In this document: piece by piece, positions 1-9,490 of the stretch
Position numbering within the stretch: the stretch's first letter is position 1
Layout: each line of letters begins with the position of its first letter
Origin: Candidatus Nanopelagicaceae bacterium
GTDB lineage: Bacteria > Actinomycetota > Actinomycetes > Nanopelagicales > Nanopelagicaceae
Reading direction: 5' to 3'
Length of the DNA: 38,352 bases
Assembly (NCBI GenBank): GCA_947461995.1
Contig: CANHNH010000007.1
Coordinates: 1 to 38,352, forward strand
The notes under the pieces: generated by a model
Told to the model about the DNA's origin: nothing
Databases searched by the model: none
What the model saw: only the letters and a program-made list of their open reading frames with translations
Translations under genes and position numbers: made by a program

Positions 1-1
1 A

Positions 2-97
2 GCTGCTAAGAAAGCAGCTCCAAAGCGTCGCAAGAAGGCCGCTGCAAAGACAGGCGCTCCAAAGCGTCGTCGTCGCAAGAAGGCAGCAGCAAAGTAA
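2..97 (+). CDS. C-terminal fragment of a histone-like / HU-type DNA-binding protein with Lys/Arg/Ala-rich tail (5' end outside window)
   Basis: Frame from nt 2 reads AAKKAAPKRRKKAAAKTGAPKRRRRKKAAAK*; stop TAA at 95-97; low-complexity basic tail typical of actinobacterial HU/HupB or H1-like proteins. Confidence 0.6.
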   Translation, partial: AAKKAAPKRRKKAAAKTGAPKRRRRKKAAAK

Positions 98-111
98 GCA
101 TTTCGCTTATT

Positions 112-145
112 AAAAAAGCCCGCCACGAAAGTGGCGGGCTTTTTT
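112..145 (+). terminator. Rho-independent terminator (possibly bidirectional)
   Basis: Perfect stem AAAAAAGCCCGCCAC / GTGGCGGGCTTTTTT with GAAA loop directly after the stop at 97. Confidence 0.9.
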
Positions 146-169
146 GCTTCTTAATTATTTAACTAAATT

Positions 170-643
170 TCAATCTAACTTAGAGTTTCTTAAATCCTTA
201 CTTACTCTTTCAAATATTTCAGCAAGTACAACTTGGTCGGCCTTTGTTAAGTGATCGACAAATCGCGAGCGCACACTAGCCACATGATCTGGAGCGGCAG
301 CAACAATGGCTTTCCAACCCTTGGGTGTCATCACTGCAAAATAACCACGCTTATCAATGGGGCAGGATTCTCGTTTGAGCCAGCCGGCTTTTTCCATCAC
401 CTTCATTCGATGGGAAAGTCTGGAGCGAGATAACATCGCAACATCTGCCAGTTCGCTCATTCGCATTCTGCGATCTGGGGCGTCACTGAGTTGAGCCAAG
501 ATTTCGTAATCAGCCATGGAAATATCATGGGGTGCTAGATCAGAGTCCAACGCTTCTACCAATCGACGGCTAGCAATAATGTATCGACGCCAAGCCTTCA
601 TCTCAGATGGATTGAGCCATTTAGGTGTTGTAGCGTCTGCCAT
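170..643 (-). CDS. MarR family transcriptional regulator
   Basis: 157 aa; winged-helix pattern ...LAQLSDAPDRRMRMSELADVAMLSRSRLSHRMKVMEKAGWLKRESCPIDKRGYFAVMTPKG. Confidence 0.85.
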   Translation of the reverse strand: MADATTPKWLNPSEMKAWRRYIIASRRLVEALDSDLAPHDISMADYEILAQLSDAPDRRMRMSELADVAMLSRSRLSHRMKVMEKAGWLKRESCPIDKRGYFAVMTPKGWKAIVAAAPDHVASVRSRFVDHLTKADQVVLAEIFERVSKDLRNSKLD

Positions 644-707
644 AGGGATAATGGTACGCGAGAAGTTGAACTTTCAACTACTTCAAAAATAGCGGGGGCG
701 CACAGCA

Positions 708-2666
708 ATGACACTAAAGAGTGGAATAGATCTTTCACATATTGATTCTGATTTCGCTCCTGGCGATGATCTTTATCGTCACCTCAACGGTGGATGGCTT
801 AAGTCCCACCAAATTCCGGCAGATCGTGCTTCAGATGGAGTTGCATACGCTCTTCATGACGAAGCCGAGGCCCAGGTTCGCGAGATTATTGAAGGTGCCC
901 ATCTAATCAAAGATGGTGGCGTCGAAGCCCAAAAGATTGGCGATCTATACCGCTCATTTATGGACACCGGAGCAATCGAAAAACTAGGCACAACTCCCCT
1001 GGCCGCGGACCTTGCGGCCATCGATGCGATTGCTTCCGTTTCAGATTTCATCTCGACCATGTCGCGCCTTGAAATGAAGGGTGTTGGCGGAATTTTCGGT
1101 GCATCTATTTATACAGATGCCATGGATTCCGAGACAAATATTATTTACTTAGGTCAGGGTGGAATTTCACTGCCTGATGAGTCCTACTATCGAGAAGAAC
1201 AGTACGCACCAATTCGCGAAGCGTTCTTAGAACACGTTGCAAAAATGTTTGCCCTTACCGGAGTATCTGCGAGCGCCACAGATGTTGCTTCAATTTTGGC
1301 ACTTGAAACTTCTATAGCTGCATGCCACTGGGATCAAGTGCGTGATCGCGATGCAACACTGACATATAACAAACACAGTCGCGCCGAGTTAGAAAAATTA
1401 GCACCCGCAATTGATTTTCCACTCTGGTTAAAATCTGGTGAAGTCCCAGATAAGGCATTTGAATCAGTCATCGTTCGCGAACCTGATTTCTTCTCTGGAG
1501 TCTCGGCGCTGCTCGAAAAATTCGATCGCAGCGCATGGGTGCTCTGGCTAAAGTGGCAACTCATTTCAGGATCGGCTGCATACCTCAATGACGCCGTAGT
1601 GCAACAAAACTTTGCCTTCTACGGAACCACTCTTTCTGGTACTCCACAAATTCGCGAGCGCTGGAAACGTGCAGTCTCGCTAGTTGAAGGATCACTCGGT
1701 GAAGCAGTCGGTCGCATCTATGTAGAGCGCCATTTTCCACCTGCTGCAAAAGCTGCCATGAACGAACTCGTTGCAAATCTGATTGAGGCATATCGCATCA
1801 GCATTAGCGAGCTCTCATGGATGAGCGCTGAAACAAAAGCCAAGGCCTTTGAAAAGTTAAATAAATTCACTCCCAAGATTGGCTATCCAGATAAGTGGCG
1901 CGACTACTCAACACTAAAGATTTCAGCAGATGATCTCTTCGGAAATTTAGGACGCATTTCTGCCTTTGCTCGCGATTATGAGTTAGCAAAAATCGGCGCA
2001 CCCGTGGATCGCAGCGAGTGGTACATGACTCCGCAAACAGTTAATGCCTATTACAACCCTGGGATGAATGAGATTGTTTTCCCTGCCGCCATTTTGCAGC
2101 CACCATTTTTTGATATCGATGCAGACCCTGCCGTTAATTACGGTGGAATCGGCGCCGTCATTGGCCACGAAATCGGTCACGGCTTTGATGACCAAGGTTC
2201 TAAATACGATGGCGATGGAAACATGGTCGATTGGTGGACCCAATCAGATCGCGATGAATTCGAAATACGTGCCAATGCATTGATCGCACAATTTGATGTG
2301 CTCTCCCCTGAAGAAACCCCTGATATCACCGTTAATGGCGCTCTGACAGTGGGCGAAAACATTGGAGACCTCGGTGGGCTAAGCATCGCTTACAAAGCTT
2401 ATTTACTGGCTTTAAAGGGTGCACCAGCGCCAGTTATCGATGGTTTAACAGGGGAGCAACGATTCTTCCTTGCCTGGGCACAAGCATGGCGCGGAAAAGT
2501 TCGCCCAGAAGAGTTACGTAGACGAATTGCTACAGATCCACATTCACCATATGAATTTAGATGTAACGCCATCGTTCGAAATATCGATGAGTTTTATACA
2601 GCCTTTGATGTCACCGACAAGAACACTCTCTGGATGAAATCCTCAGAGCGCGTTCGTATTTGGTAG
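708..2666 (+). CDS. M13 family metallopeptidase (neprilysin/PepO-like)
   Basis: 652 aa; zinc motif VIGHEIGHGFDDQGSKYDGDGN and ENIGDLGG; C-terminal CNAIVRNIDEFYTAFDV. Confidence 0.93.
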   Translation: MTLKSGIDLSHIDSDFAPGDDLYRHLNGGWLKSHQIPADRASDGVAYALHDEAEAQVREIIEGAHLIKDGGVEAQKIGDLYRSFMDTGAIEKLGTTPLAADLAAIDAIASVSDFISTMSRLEMKGVGGIFGASIYTDAMDSETNIIYLGQGGISLPDESYYREEQYAPIREAFLEHVAKMFALTGVSASATDVASILALETSIAACHWDQVRDRDATLTYNKHSRAELEKLAPAIDFPLWLKSGEVPDKAFESVIVREPDFFSGVSALLEKFDRSAWVLWLKWQLISGSAAYLNDAVVQQNFAFYGTTLSGTPQIRERWKRAVSLVEGSLGEAVGRIYVERHFPPAAKAAMNELVANLIEAYRISISELSWMSAETKAKAFEKLNKFTPKIGYPDKWRDYSTLKISADDLFGNLGRISAFARDYELAKIGAPVDRSEWYMTPQTVNAYYNPGMNEIVFPAAILQPPFFDIDADPAVNYGGIGAVIGHEIGHGFDDQGSKYDGDGNMVDWWTQSDRDEFEIRANALIAQFDVLSPEETPDITVNGALTVGENIGDLGGLSIAYKAYLLALKGAPAPVIDGLTGEQRFFLAWAQAWRGKVRPEELRRRIATDPHSPYEFRCNAIVRNIDEFYTAFDVTDKNTLWMKSSERVRIW

Positions 2667-3890
2667 GGACATTTTTCGGAGTCGTAAAAATAATGGCAGG
2701 GGCAGCAACGCTCCAATAAACATCGTAAATATCCACGCACTTTCAAGGCCTGCGCCCAACATTGGACCACTAATTGCAGGGCCTAACACGCCAGATACTC
2801 CCCATTGCAAACTTGTCAGTGCATTGGTTCGACCACGAATGTGTTCGGGTGATAACTCATTTGCAAGTGCCGGCATTGTCGGAGACCAAATCATTTCGCC
2901 AAATGCAAAAACAATTTGGCTCAGGCAGATCATTACCCCGGCAGCAATAATCGGTAGCAGCGGTGATGTTCCAACGACGGCCCAAGATAAAGACCAAATT
3001 ATTGCAACGGCTATGAGTGCTTTGTACTTTGATTCGCGATCGAGTTTGCGCAAAACTGCTGGCTGAAATAAAACAATGGAGATCGTGTTAGCCGCATAAA
3101 AGATACCCAACCACTTGGGTGAAAGGCCCAGGTACTGAGTCGCATAAATTGGGAGTCCCGCTTGCAAACTTGCATATCCAAAGATTAAAAGGACTAGCCC
3201 AGAAATACTGAGTAAAACAATTTTTTTGTTTTCCCAGACGTCTTTATAGCTTCCGTTCTGGGGTTCGTGAGCCCCTGGGACGTATTTATTGATTAAAGGG
3301 GTACGAATAAGTAACACCACTATCAAAAAAAGTAAGAAGGTGAAGGAATCCAAGATGTACATAATTTGAAAAGATCTCAGTGAACCTTTAGTAATAACTA
3401 AGGCAGCAAATAATCCTCCCAACCCAATGCCTAAGTTGAGCAACATAAAATTGAGTCCGAAGACTTTTTGTCTATCTTTTTCTGGAGTCAAGCGAGTAAG
3501 CATCACATTCATTGGCGGCCATATGAAAGCTGCGCCAATAGATTGAATACTCATAACCACAATCGCATCTCGATGTGTTTGAACAAGTGACCAACCACCA
3601 GTACCAATTGATTCAGCGATAATTCCAACGATTATTACTTTCTTTGGCCCTATGTGATCAATAAGCGTACCAACAGGCCCTCCCACAGTGAGAGCTACTG
3701 CAGCACCGAAAGATAGTAGAAATCCTCCAAAAGTATTTGTAAATCCCCGCATGTCATGTAGGTACACCAACAAAAGAGAAAGAGTCATGCCGTTACCGAT
3801 GGCACTAAGTAATACACCTAAGACCATCTTCTTTGAGTGTGAATTCAGGATTGCATAATACTCACGAACCGTTTGTGAATTAAGAATCAT
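2643..3890 (-). CDS. MFS transporter
   Basis: 415 aa, about 12 hydrophobic segments, MFS-like loops (GGPVGTLIDHIGPKKV). Confidence 0.85.
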   Translation of the reverse strand: MILNSQTVREYYAILNSHSKKMVLGVLLSAIGNGMTLSLLLVYLHDMRGFTNTFGGFLLSFGAAVALTVGGPVGTLIDHIGPKKVIIVGIIAESIGTGGWSLVQTHRDAIVVMSIQSIGAAFIWPPMNVMLTRLTPEKDRQKVFGLNFMLLNLGIGLGGLFAALVITKGSLRSFQIMYILDSFTFLLFLIVVLLIRTPLINKYVPGAHEPQNGSYKDVWENKKIVLLSISGLVLLIFGYASLQAGLPIYATQYLGLSPKWLGIFYAANTISIVLFQPAVLRKLDRESKYKALIAVAIIWSLSWAVVGTSPLLPIIAAGVMICLSQIVFAFGEMIWSPTMPALANELSPEHIRGRTNALTSLQWGVSGVLGPAISGPMLGAGLESAWIFTMFIGALLPLPLFLRLRKMSLPNTNAL

Positions 3891-4757
3891 TTAAGCAAGC
3901 AGTTCCTTTACTTGATCAAATACCTTGTCAGCGTAATCAACTAACAAGGTCACGTGACCTTGTCCTGGAATGAAAGTGAGTTCAGAAGTGGGGATGTGTT
4001 TAGCAAGCCAACGCGAATGTGCGTGTGGCACCATCAGATCTTGATCGCCTTGCCAGATTTTTACAGGTTTTGTAATTGCAGATAATTCGAATCCCCAAGG
4101 CTTCGTAAATGCCACATCATCATCGACCCATCCATCAAAACTCACTGCAATTGCGGACCGAATAGCTGCTGCAATGACATCGGCAAATGAACCCTCCATT
4201 GCTTTCTTATCTGCATCACTAATAAGCCCACCAAATGCCTCACGGATTTCATCGCCTCCAACAGATTTAAAGGTTGACGCATTATCAATAAACCACTGTT
4301 GAATAACATCTTCACCCTGAAGCGATGCATTAAATTCATCATGATTTTCTTGCCCCATACCGTCAAGAAAATTCAAATCATCTACTCCGTAGGCACCAAC
4401 ACCAGCCAATGTAATTGCACCGACATTATTTTCGAGCAGGGTATTTGCCAGTGCGTGCGGGCCTCCACCGGACCATCCAATTGCTACGAATTTTTCAACT
4501 CCTTTAGATTCCAAAACTTCGGTGATATCTCTATTGACACTGACAACGCTGCGACCAAAATCTCGATCACTTGTTCCATAGCCAGCCCGGCTATATGAAA
4601 TTGCTCGAATGCCTTTATCTGCTGCCACTGCAAACCATTGGCTCCAGAGGGATGCGCTGGCTGGTGTGCCGTGATGGAAAACAATTGCCTGCGAGCTATC
4701 GACGCCATTATCGAGTACTTCTAGTTCGCGGCCGGATTTAAGTTTGAATTGAGGCAT
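3891..4757 (-). CDS. alpha/beta hydrolase
   Basis: 288 aa; HHGTPAS oxyanion region, GWSGGGPHA nucleophile elbow, GQGHVTLL C-terminal His. Confidence 0.9.
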   Translation of the reverse strand: MPQFKLKSGRELEVLDNGVDSSQAIVFHHGTPASASLWSQWFAVAADKGIRAISYSRAGYGTSDRDFGRSVVSVNRDITEVLESKGVEKFVAIGWSGGGPHALANTLLENNVGAITLAGVGAYGVDDLNFLDGMGQENHDEFNASLQGEDVIQQWFIDNASTFKSVGGDEIREAFGGLISDADKKAMEGSFADVIAAAIRSAIAVSFDGWVDDDVAFTKPWGFELSAITKPVKIWQGDQDLMVPHAHSRWLAKHIPTSELTFIPGQGHVTLLVDYADKVFDQVKELLA

Positions 4758-4782
4758 TTTCTTAGCCTACATCTCTGCCACA

Positions 4783-6033
4783 ATGTCGCACATGGCTAGC
4801 GGGTTCACCTTTGAAATATCACGGCGAGATGAGAAATCACTCGCCCGTGTGGGAACAATTTCAACTCCCCACGGAAATATTCAAACCCCAGCATTTATTC
4901 CAGTGGGTACCAAAGCCACAGTTAAATCTGTATTGCCTGAATCAATGCAAGATTTGGGCGCGCAGGCACTGTTGGCAAACGCGTATCACCTGTATTTACA
5001 ACCTGGCCCAGACATTCTTGATGAAGCTGGTGGACTTGCAAAGTTTATGAATTGGCAAGGTCCGACAATTACGGACAGTGGCGGTTTTCAAGTACTTTCA
5101 CTCGGTGTGGGATTTAAAAAAGTGCTTGCAATGGATGCAAAAACATTTAGATCAGATGAAGTAATCGCTGGCAATAAGGAACGTTTGGCCCATGTCGATG
5201 ATGAAGGTGTAACTTTCAAATCCCACCTTGATGGATCTATGCATAGATTTACTCCAGAGATTTCGATGCAGGTCCAACACCAAATAGGTGCCGACATCAT
5301 GTTTGCATTTGACGAGTGCACAACGCTGCATAACACCCGTCGTTACCAAGAAGTTGCTATGCAACGTACCTATAACTGGGGATTACGTTGTTTGGACGAA
5401 CACAAGCGATTAACAGATTTGCGAGCCGACAAGCCTTACCAAGCACTATTTGGTGTAATCCAAGGTGCCCAATACGAAGACTTGCGTAAGAAAGCTGCCT
5501 CTGATTTTGGGGCAATGCAATCCTCGGATATTACGTATGACGGTTTCGGTATAGGTGGCGCACTGGATAAGGATTCACTGGGCACAATTGTTAAATGGGT
5601 AAATGAAGTATTGCCCGAAGAAAAACCAAAGCACTTGCTCGGCATCGGCGCTCCTGAAGATCTCTTCGTTGGAGTTGAAAACGGAATCGATACCTTTGAC
5701 TGTGTATTAGCTTCACGCATTGCTCGCACAAGTGCGGTCTATACGATGGAAGGCAGATTCAACCTTTCAAATGCAGCATACAAGCGAGATTTCAACCCAA
5801 TTGATGACGAATGTGATTGCTATACATGCACGCACTACACGCGTGCATATCTGCACCATGTATTTCGCGGTAAAGAGATCATCGCAGCGACATTAGCCAC
5901 TATCCATAATGAACGCTACATAGTTCGCTTGGTTGATCAGATGCGTCAGGCGCTACTTGATGGCAATTTTCGAGACATGAAGACAGATTTCTTAGGACGC
6001 TATAAACACAAATCTGGGCAATCTAACGATTAA
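4783..6033 (+). CDS. tgt: tRNA-guanine transglycosylase (queuine tRNA-ribosyltransferase)
   Basis: 416 aa; TDSGGFQVLSLG, GIGGALDKD, zinc-binding CDCYTCTHYTRAYLHHVF. Confidence 0.95.
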   Translation: MSHMASGFTFEISRRDEKSLARVGTISTPHGNIQTPAFIPVGTKATVKSVLPESMQDLGAQALLANAYHLYLQPGPDILDEAGGLAKFMNWQGPTITDSGGFQVLSLGVGFKKVLAMDAKTFRSDEVIAGNKERLAHVDDEGVTFKSHLDGSMHRFTPEISMQVQHQIGADIMFAFDECTTLHNTRRYQEVAMQRTYNWGLRCLDEHKRLTDLRADKPYQALFGVIQGAQYEDLRKKAASDFGAMQSSDITYDGFGIGGALDKDSLGTIVKWVNEVLPEEKPKHLLGIGAPEDLFVGVENGIDTFDCVLASRIARTSAVYTMEGRFNLSNAAYKRDFNPIDDECDCYTCTHYTRAYLHHVFRGKEIIAATLATIHNERYIVRLVDQMRQALLDGNFRDMKTDFLGRYKHKSGQSND

Positions 6034-6574
6034 GAAATTTGTTTCTGTATTCCTCGGCTGACAATTCATAAATACTCTCTGGGCCATCAATTTCATCCAA
6101 TTGCTCGCCCATATAAGTAAAGCCAAAATCATTTATGAGTCCGATTGATGGAGTATTTGTTGGGCTCACTGTGTAACGCAAAACTTTTACACCAGGTTCA
6201 GTCACAACCCAACCCCACATTCCTCGCAATATTTCACGGCCAAAACCCTGACGTTGAAATGCTGCCTCAACTCCTAAGCCAATTTCCATCATTCCGTTTT
6301 CATCCGGTGCTCCATGAAAACTTGAGCTGCCAATAATTTCTTGCGTGCTACGCAGAACAGCCCACCGGACAAACCACTTGTTTATGTCGGGATTTACTTT
6401 TACTTGTGGAACTCTCCATGCAAGTGGGCCCTGGAAGTCAATAAGCACTCGAAGTGGGTTGGTGAAAGCTTTTCCAGTGAGAGCTTGGGTATCGTTTCGA
6501 TTTTCAAAGAGTGCGATTAAATCTTCTGCTTCAATGTGATGCAGGTCAAGTCGCTCTGTTTGGATTAATTTCAT
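6023..6574 (-). CDS. GNAT family N-acetyltransferase
   Basis: Start taken at MKLIQTERLDLHHIE (the ORF track extends to 6640); GLGVEAAFQRQGFGREILRGMWGW acetyl-CoA motif. Confidence 0.85.
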   Translation of the reverse strand: MKLIQTERLDLHHIEAEDLIALFENRNDTQALTGKAFTNPLRVLIDFQGPLAWRVPQVKVNPDINKWFVRWAVLRSTQEIIGSSSFHGAPDENGMMEIGLGVEAAFQRQGFGREILRGMWGWVVTEPGVKVLRYTVSPTNTPSIGLINDFGFTYMGEQLDEIDGPESIYELSAEEYRNKFLNR

Positions 6575-6609
6575 CACTAAATTATTACATAGCCGAATAC
6601 AATTGGCAC

Positions 6610-7182
6610 ATGAATAAGAGAGCAGATTCTTCCGTTGCATTACACCCGCTTATCGCAGAACGTTGGAGTCCACGTGCCTATGACGAAAGTGCCACGATTT
6701 CTCCTGAAGATTTAAGTGCAATCTTTGAAGCAGCACGTTGGGCACCAAGTGCCTTTAATTCACAGCCTTGGAAGTTTATAGTTGGAATTCGAGGAGATAA
6801 AAAATTTACCCAAATTTCATCGGTACTTTCAGATTTTAATAAGCAATGGGCACCGAGGGCATCTGCATTAATTCTCGTAAACTCCCTGACTCTTAGAGAT
6901 GATGGAAAGCAAAATCCGACAGCGCTCTACGACACTGGACTTGCTGTTTCACTTCTCACTGTTGAAGCAAACCATCGCGGTTTTGATGTTCATCAAATGA
7001 GTGGTTTTGATAGTGCTATGGCAAAGTCCACATTTGCTCTAAGCACCGGAGTAGAACCTGTTGCTTGTGTGGCAGTTGGCAAAAGAACATCACCGGATTC
7101 ACTCTCCGATGAGATCAAGGCTCGCGAAATTGCACCCCGTTCGCGTAAAGCTCTTAATGAAATAGTTAACATCACTTGGTAG
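6610..7182 (+). CDS. nitroreductase family protein
   Basis: Start at MNKRADSSVALHPLIAERWSPRAYDE; FEAARWAPSAFNSQPWKFIVG is typical of the nitroreductase FMN fold. Confidence 0.88.
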   Translation: MNKRADSSVALHPLIAERWSPRAYDESATISPEDLSAIFEAARWAPSAFNSQPWKFIVGIRGDKKFTQISSVLSDFNKQWAPRASALILVNSLTLRDDGKQNPTALYDTGLAVSLLTVEANHRGFDVHQMSGFDSAMAKSTFALSTGVEPVACVAVGKRTSPDSLSDEIKAREIAPRSRKALNEIVNITW

Positions 7183-7192
7183 CCTTACTTTC

Positions 7193-7492
7193 ATGAGCGA
7201 ATATCAAGTAATGCGTTGGCGAGAGATTCCATCAATGGTTATGGCCCGAGATGGCGCTGACACTATTAAAGTAATGTTGCCTGCGCGCTTTCAAGAAGCA
7301 ATTGATGAAGCAGCCATGCGTATGGGCGAAATAGATGCAGATGCTTACACATCTGGATGGAATAGAGATCCCTGGACTGCATCAGATGAAGTTCCTGCTG
7401 CCCTTGCCGCGCGCATCACTGCGCAATTAGAAGAAGAATTTTCTGAAAGTAAATTACAAGCAATTCTGGACGCAATAAAACCAACCACTTAA
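7193..7492 (+). CDS. small 'virulence factor' family-type protein
   Basis: 99 aa; YQVMRWREIPSMVMARDGADTIKVMLPARFQEAIDEAAMRMG...Y.SGW resembles the conserved family often annotated 'virulence factor'; starts 10 bp after the nitroreductase and ends 12 bp before the methyltransferase. Confidence 0.6.
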   Translation: MSEYQVMRWREIPSMVMARDGADTIKVMLPARFQEAIDEAAMRMGEIDADAYTSGWNRDPWTASDEVPAALAARITAQLEEEFSESKLQAILDAIKPTT

Positions 7493-7504
7493 TAGGAGTA
7501 AAAA

Positions 7505-8383
7505 ATGTCAGCCATTTATGACGCACTTGCCAACTCTGTACTCGCATCCGATGGTGCGATGGGAACAATGCTGCAAGAGCGTGGATTAACCGATGGTGGT
7601 GCTCCAGAATTATGGAATGTTGAAAAGCCAGAAGAAATCGAAGCTGTACTAGAAGCATATGCAGCAGCTGGTGCAAAATTCATCACAACAAATACTTTTG
7701 GCGCAACGTATGGCCGACTTGAATTACATGGCCTTGCCGATCGAGTAATTGAATTAAATCAAGCTGGTGCTGCAATCGCTCGCAAAGTTGCAGACCGCCA
7801 TCCTGGTTGTTTTGTGATGGGCGATGTTGGTCCATCAGGGGATCTCATGGATCCAATGGGAACACTGACACCAGAGAGCGCAAAGGCTTTATTTGCAGAG
7901 CAAATTAAAGGCTTAGTCGCAGGTGGGGTTGATGCAATTCTCATTGAAACAATGAGTGATCTTGCAGAAGTTGAAGCAGCAGTTGAAGCAGCCAAAGAAG
8001 TTGCACCTGGATTACCAATTATTGCCACGATGTCATTTGATACAAATCTGCGCACAATGATGGGCGTAAAACCAGCGATGGCAGTGACACATCTTTCATC
8101 GATTGGCGTTCGAATAATTGGTGCAAATTGCGGTCGTGGCACAGATGAAATGCGTCAGATTGCGCAAGAGATGGTTAATGCCCGCCCAGCGGGTGTTTTT
8201 ATAATTACGCAATCAAATTCGGGTCTGCCAAAACTTGTTGGCGATACATTTATTTACGAGGGCACTCCTGATGAAATGGCAATCTATGCCGCAGAAATGA
8301 AAGCGATGGGGGTCAATATTGTTGGATCCTGCTGTGGCTCAACTCCTGCACATACGCAGGCAATCGCTGCCGCAATTTCTTAA
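7505..8383 (+). CDS. homocysteine S-methyltransferase family (betaine-homocysteine methyltransferase-like)
   Basis: 292 aa; SDGAMGTMLQERGL, TTNTFGATYGRL, GANCGRG and GSCCGSTPAHTQAI zinc-ligand motifs. Confidence 0.88.
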   Translation: MSAIYDALANSVLASDGAMGTMLQERGLTDGGAPELWNVEKPEEIEAVLEAYAAAGAKFITTNTFGATYGRLELHGLADRVIELNQAGAAIARKVADRHPGCFVMGDVGPSGDLMDPMGTLTPESAKALFAEQIKGLVAGGVDAILIETMSDLAEVEAAVEAAKEVAPGLPIIATMSFDTNLRTMMGVKPAMAVTHLSSIGVRIIGANCGRGTDEMRQIAQEMVNARPAGVFIITQSNSGLPKLVGDTFIYEGTPDEMAIYAAEMKAMGVNIVGSCCGSTPAHTQAIAAAIS

Positions 8384-9021
8384 TTCTGAGTTGCAGCTAT
8401 CTTTTCAGCCCACTCCTTAAATTCAGAAGATAAGTCCGAAACTTCTTTTATTTTATTTATCTTTGAACGTTCGCCACTTTTTGCCGCGAATAAATCACTG
8501 ATACTGATGTCGTGATTAGGTTTGTGGATGACTTCGATTGAATCACCTGCCTGCGCGCTTCCCTCTTGAATGATTCGAAGATAGGTTCCTGGTCGACCTG
8601 CTTGCGTAAAATCTTTAATAAGCGTTGCACGTTTCCAAAATCCAGCAAAAACTCGGCATGGAATACGTGGTTGCGACACTTCTAGAATTACAGAGCCAAT
8701 TTTCCAGCGTTCACCAATCAGCGCAGCATTGACATCAATACCTTCGGTGGTCAGGTTCTCTCCAAATCGACCAGCTGGGATTTGTTCATTAATTTCTTTT
8801 TCCCACCAGATTGCGTCTTCGCGTGCATAAGCGTAAACAGCTTGTTCGTATCCTCCATGAACGTTGGTATCGATTACCCGGTCACCAGCAACGCCATTAT
8901 TTTTAAATTCAATCAGACCATCAACACTTCGCTTATCTATTCCTGTGCGTCCTTCGCTACCGGTCCATTCACCTTGGTGAACAACTGACGTGATGTTGAT
9001 TGATAGGACGCGTGCGCTCAT
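8380..9021 (-). CDS. MOSC domain-containing protein
   Basis: 213 aa; GDRVIDTNVHGGYEQAVYAYAREDAIWWE, PAGRFGENLTTEGID, QPRIPCRVFAGFW. Confidence 0.9.
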   Translation of the reverse strand: MSARVLSINITSVVHQGEWTGSEGRTGIDKRSVDGLIEFKNNGVAGDRVIDTNVHGGYEQAVYAYAREDAIWWEKEINEQIPAGRFGENLTTEGIDVNAALIGERWKIGSVILEVSQPRIPCRVFAGFWKRATLIKDFTQAGRPGTYLRIIQEGSAQAGDSIEVIHKPNHDISISDLFAAKSGERSKINKIKEVSDLSSEFKEWAEKIAATQN

Positions 9022-9488
9022 GTACCAAGTTTATTCAAATCATCGCCACTGACGCGAAAGACAGTCCACTCATCCATCGCAACTGCGCCTTGGGATTTGT
9101 AAAACTCGATTGAAGGAGTATTCCAATCCAATACCCACCACTGAAAACGTCCATACCCGCGCTCGACACATATTTTTGCTAAATGCTTAAGCAATGCCAG
9201 ACCAAATCCGCGGCCCCGATACTCGGGTTCGATATAGAGATCTTCCAGATAAATTCCGTGCGTGCCTAGCCACGTTGAATAATTCAAAAACCACAACGCC
9301 ATTCCAATAATGCGATCGTCAACTTCTACGACATGAGCAAAGACATGCGGATTGGAATTAAATAGTGCTCGAGTTAAGTGCTCTTCAGTTGCGACAACCT
9401 CGTCAGGAGCTTTCTCGTAAATTGCTAAGTCTTTAATCAGACGTAAAATATCAGCAACATCGGATGGTTGTGCTTCGCGAATACTCAT
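9018..9488 (-). CDS. GNAT family N-acetyltransferase
   Basis: Start taken at MSIREAQPSDVADILRLI; LEDLYIEPEYRGRGFGLALLKHLAKICVERGYGRFQWWVLDWN; 4-bp ATGA overlap with the MOSC gene. Confidence 0.88.
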   Translation of the reverse strand: MSIREAQPSDVADILRLIKDLAIYEKAPDEVVATEEHLTRALFNSNPHVFAHVVEVDDRIIGMALWFLNYSTWLGTHGIYLEDLYIEPEYRGRGFGLALLKHLAKICVERGYGRFQWWVLDWNTPSIEFYKSQGAVAMDEWTVFRVSGDDLNKLGT

Positions 9489-9490
9489 GG

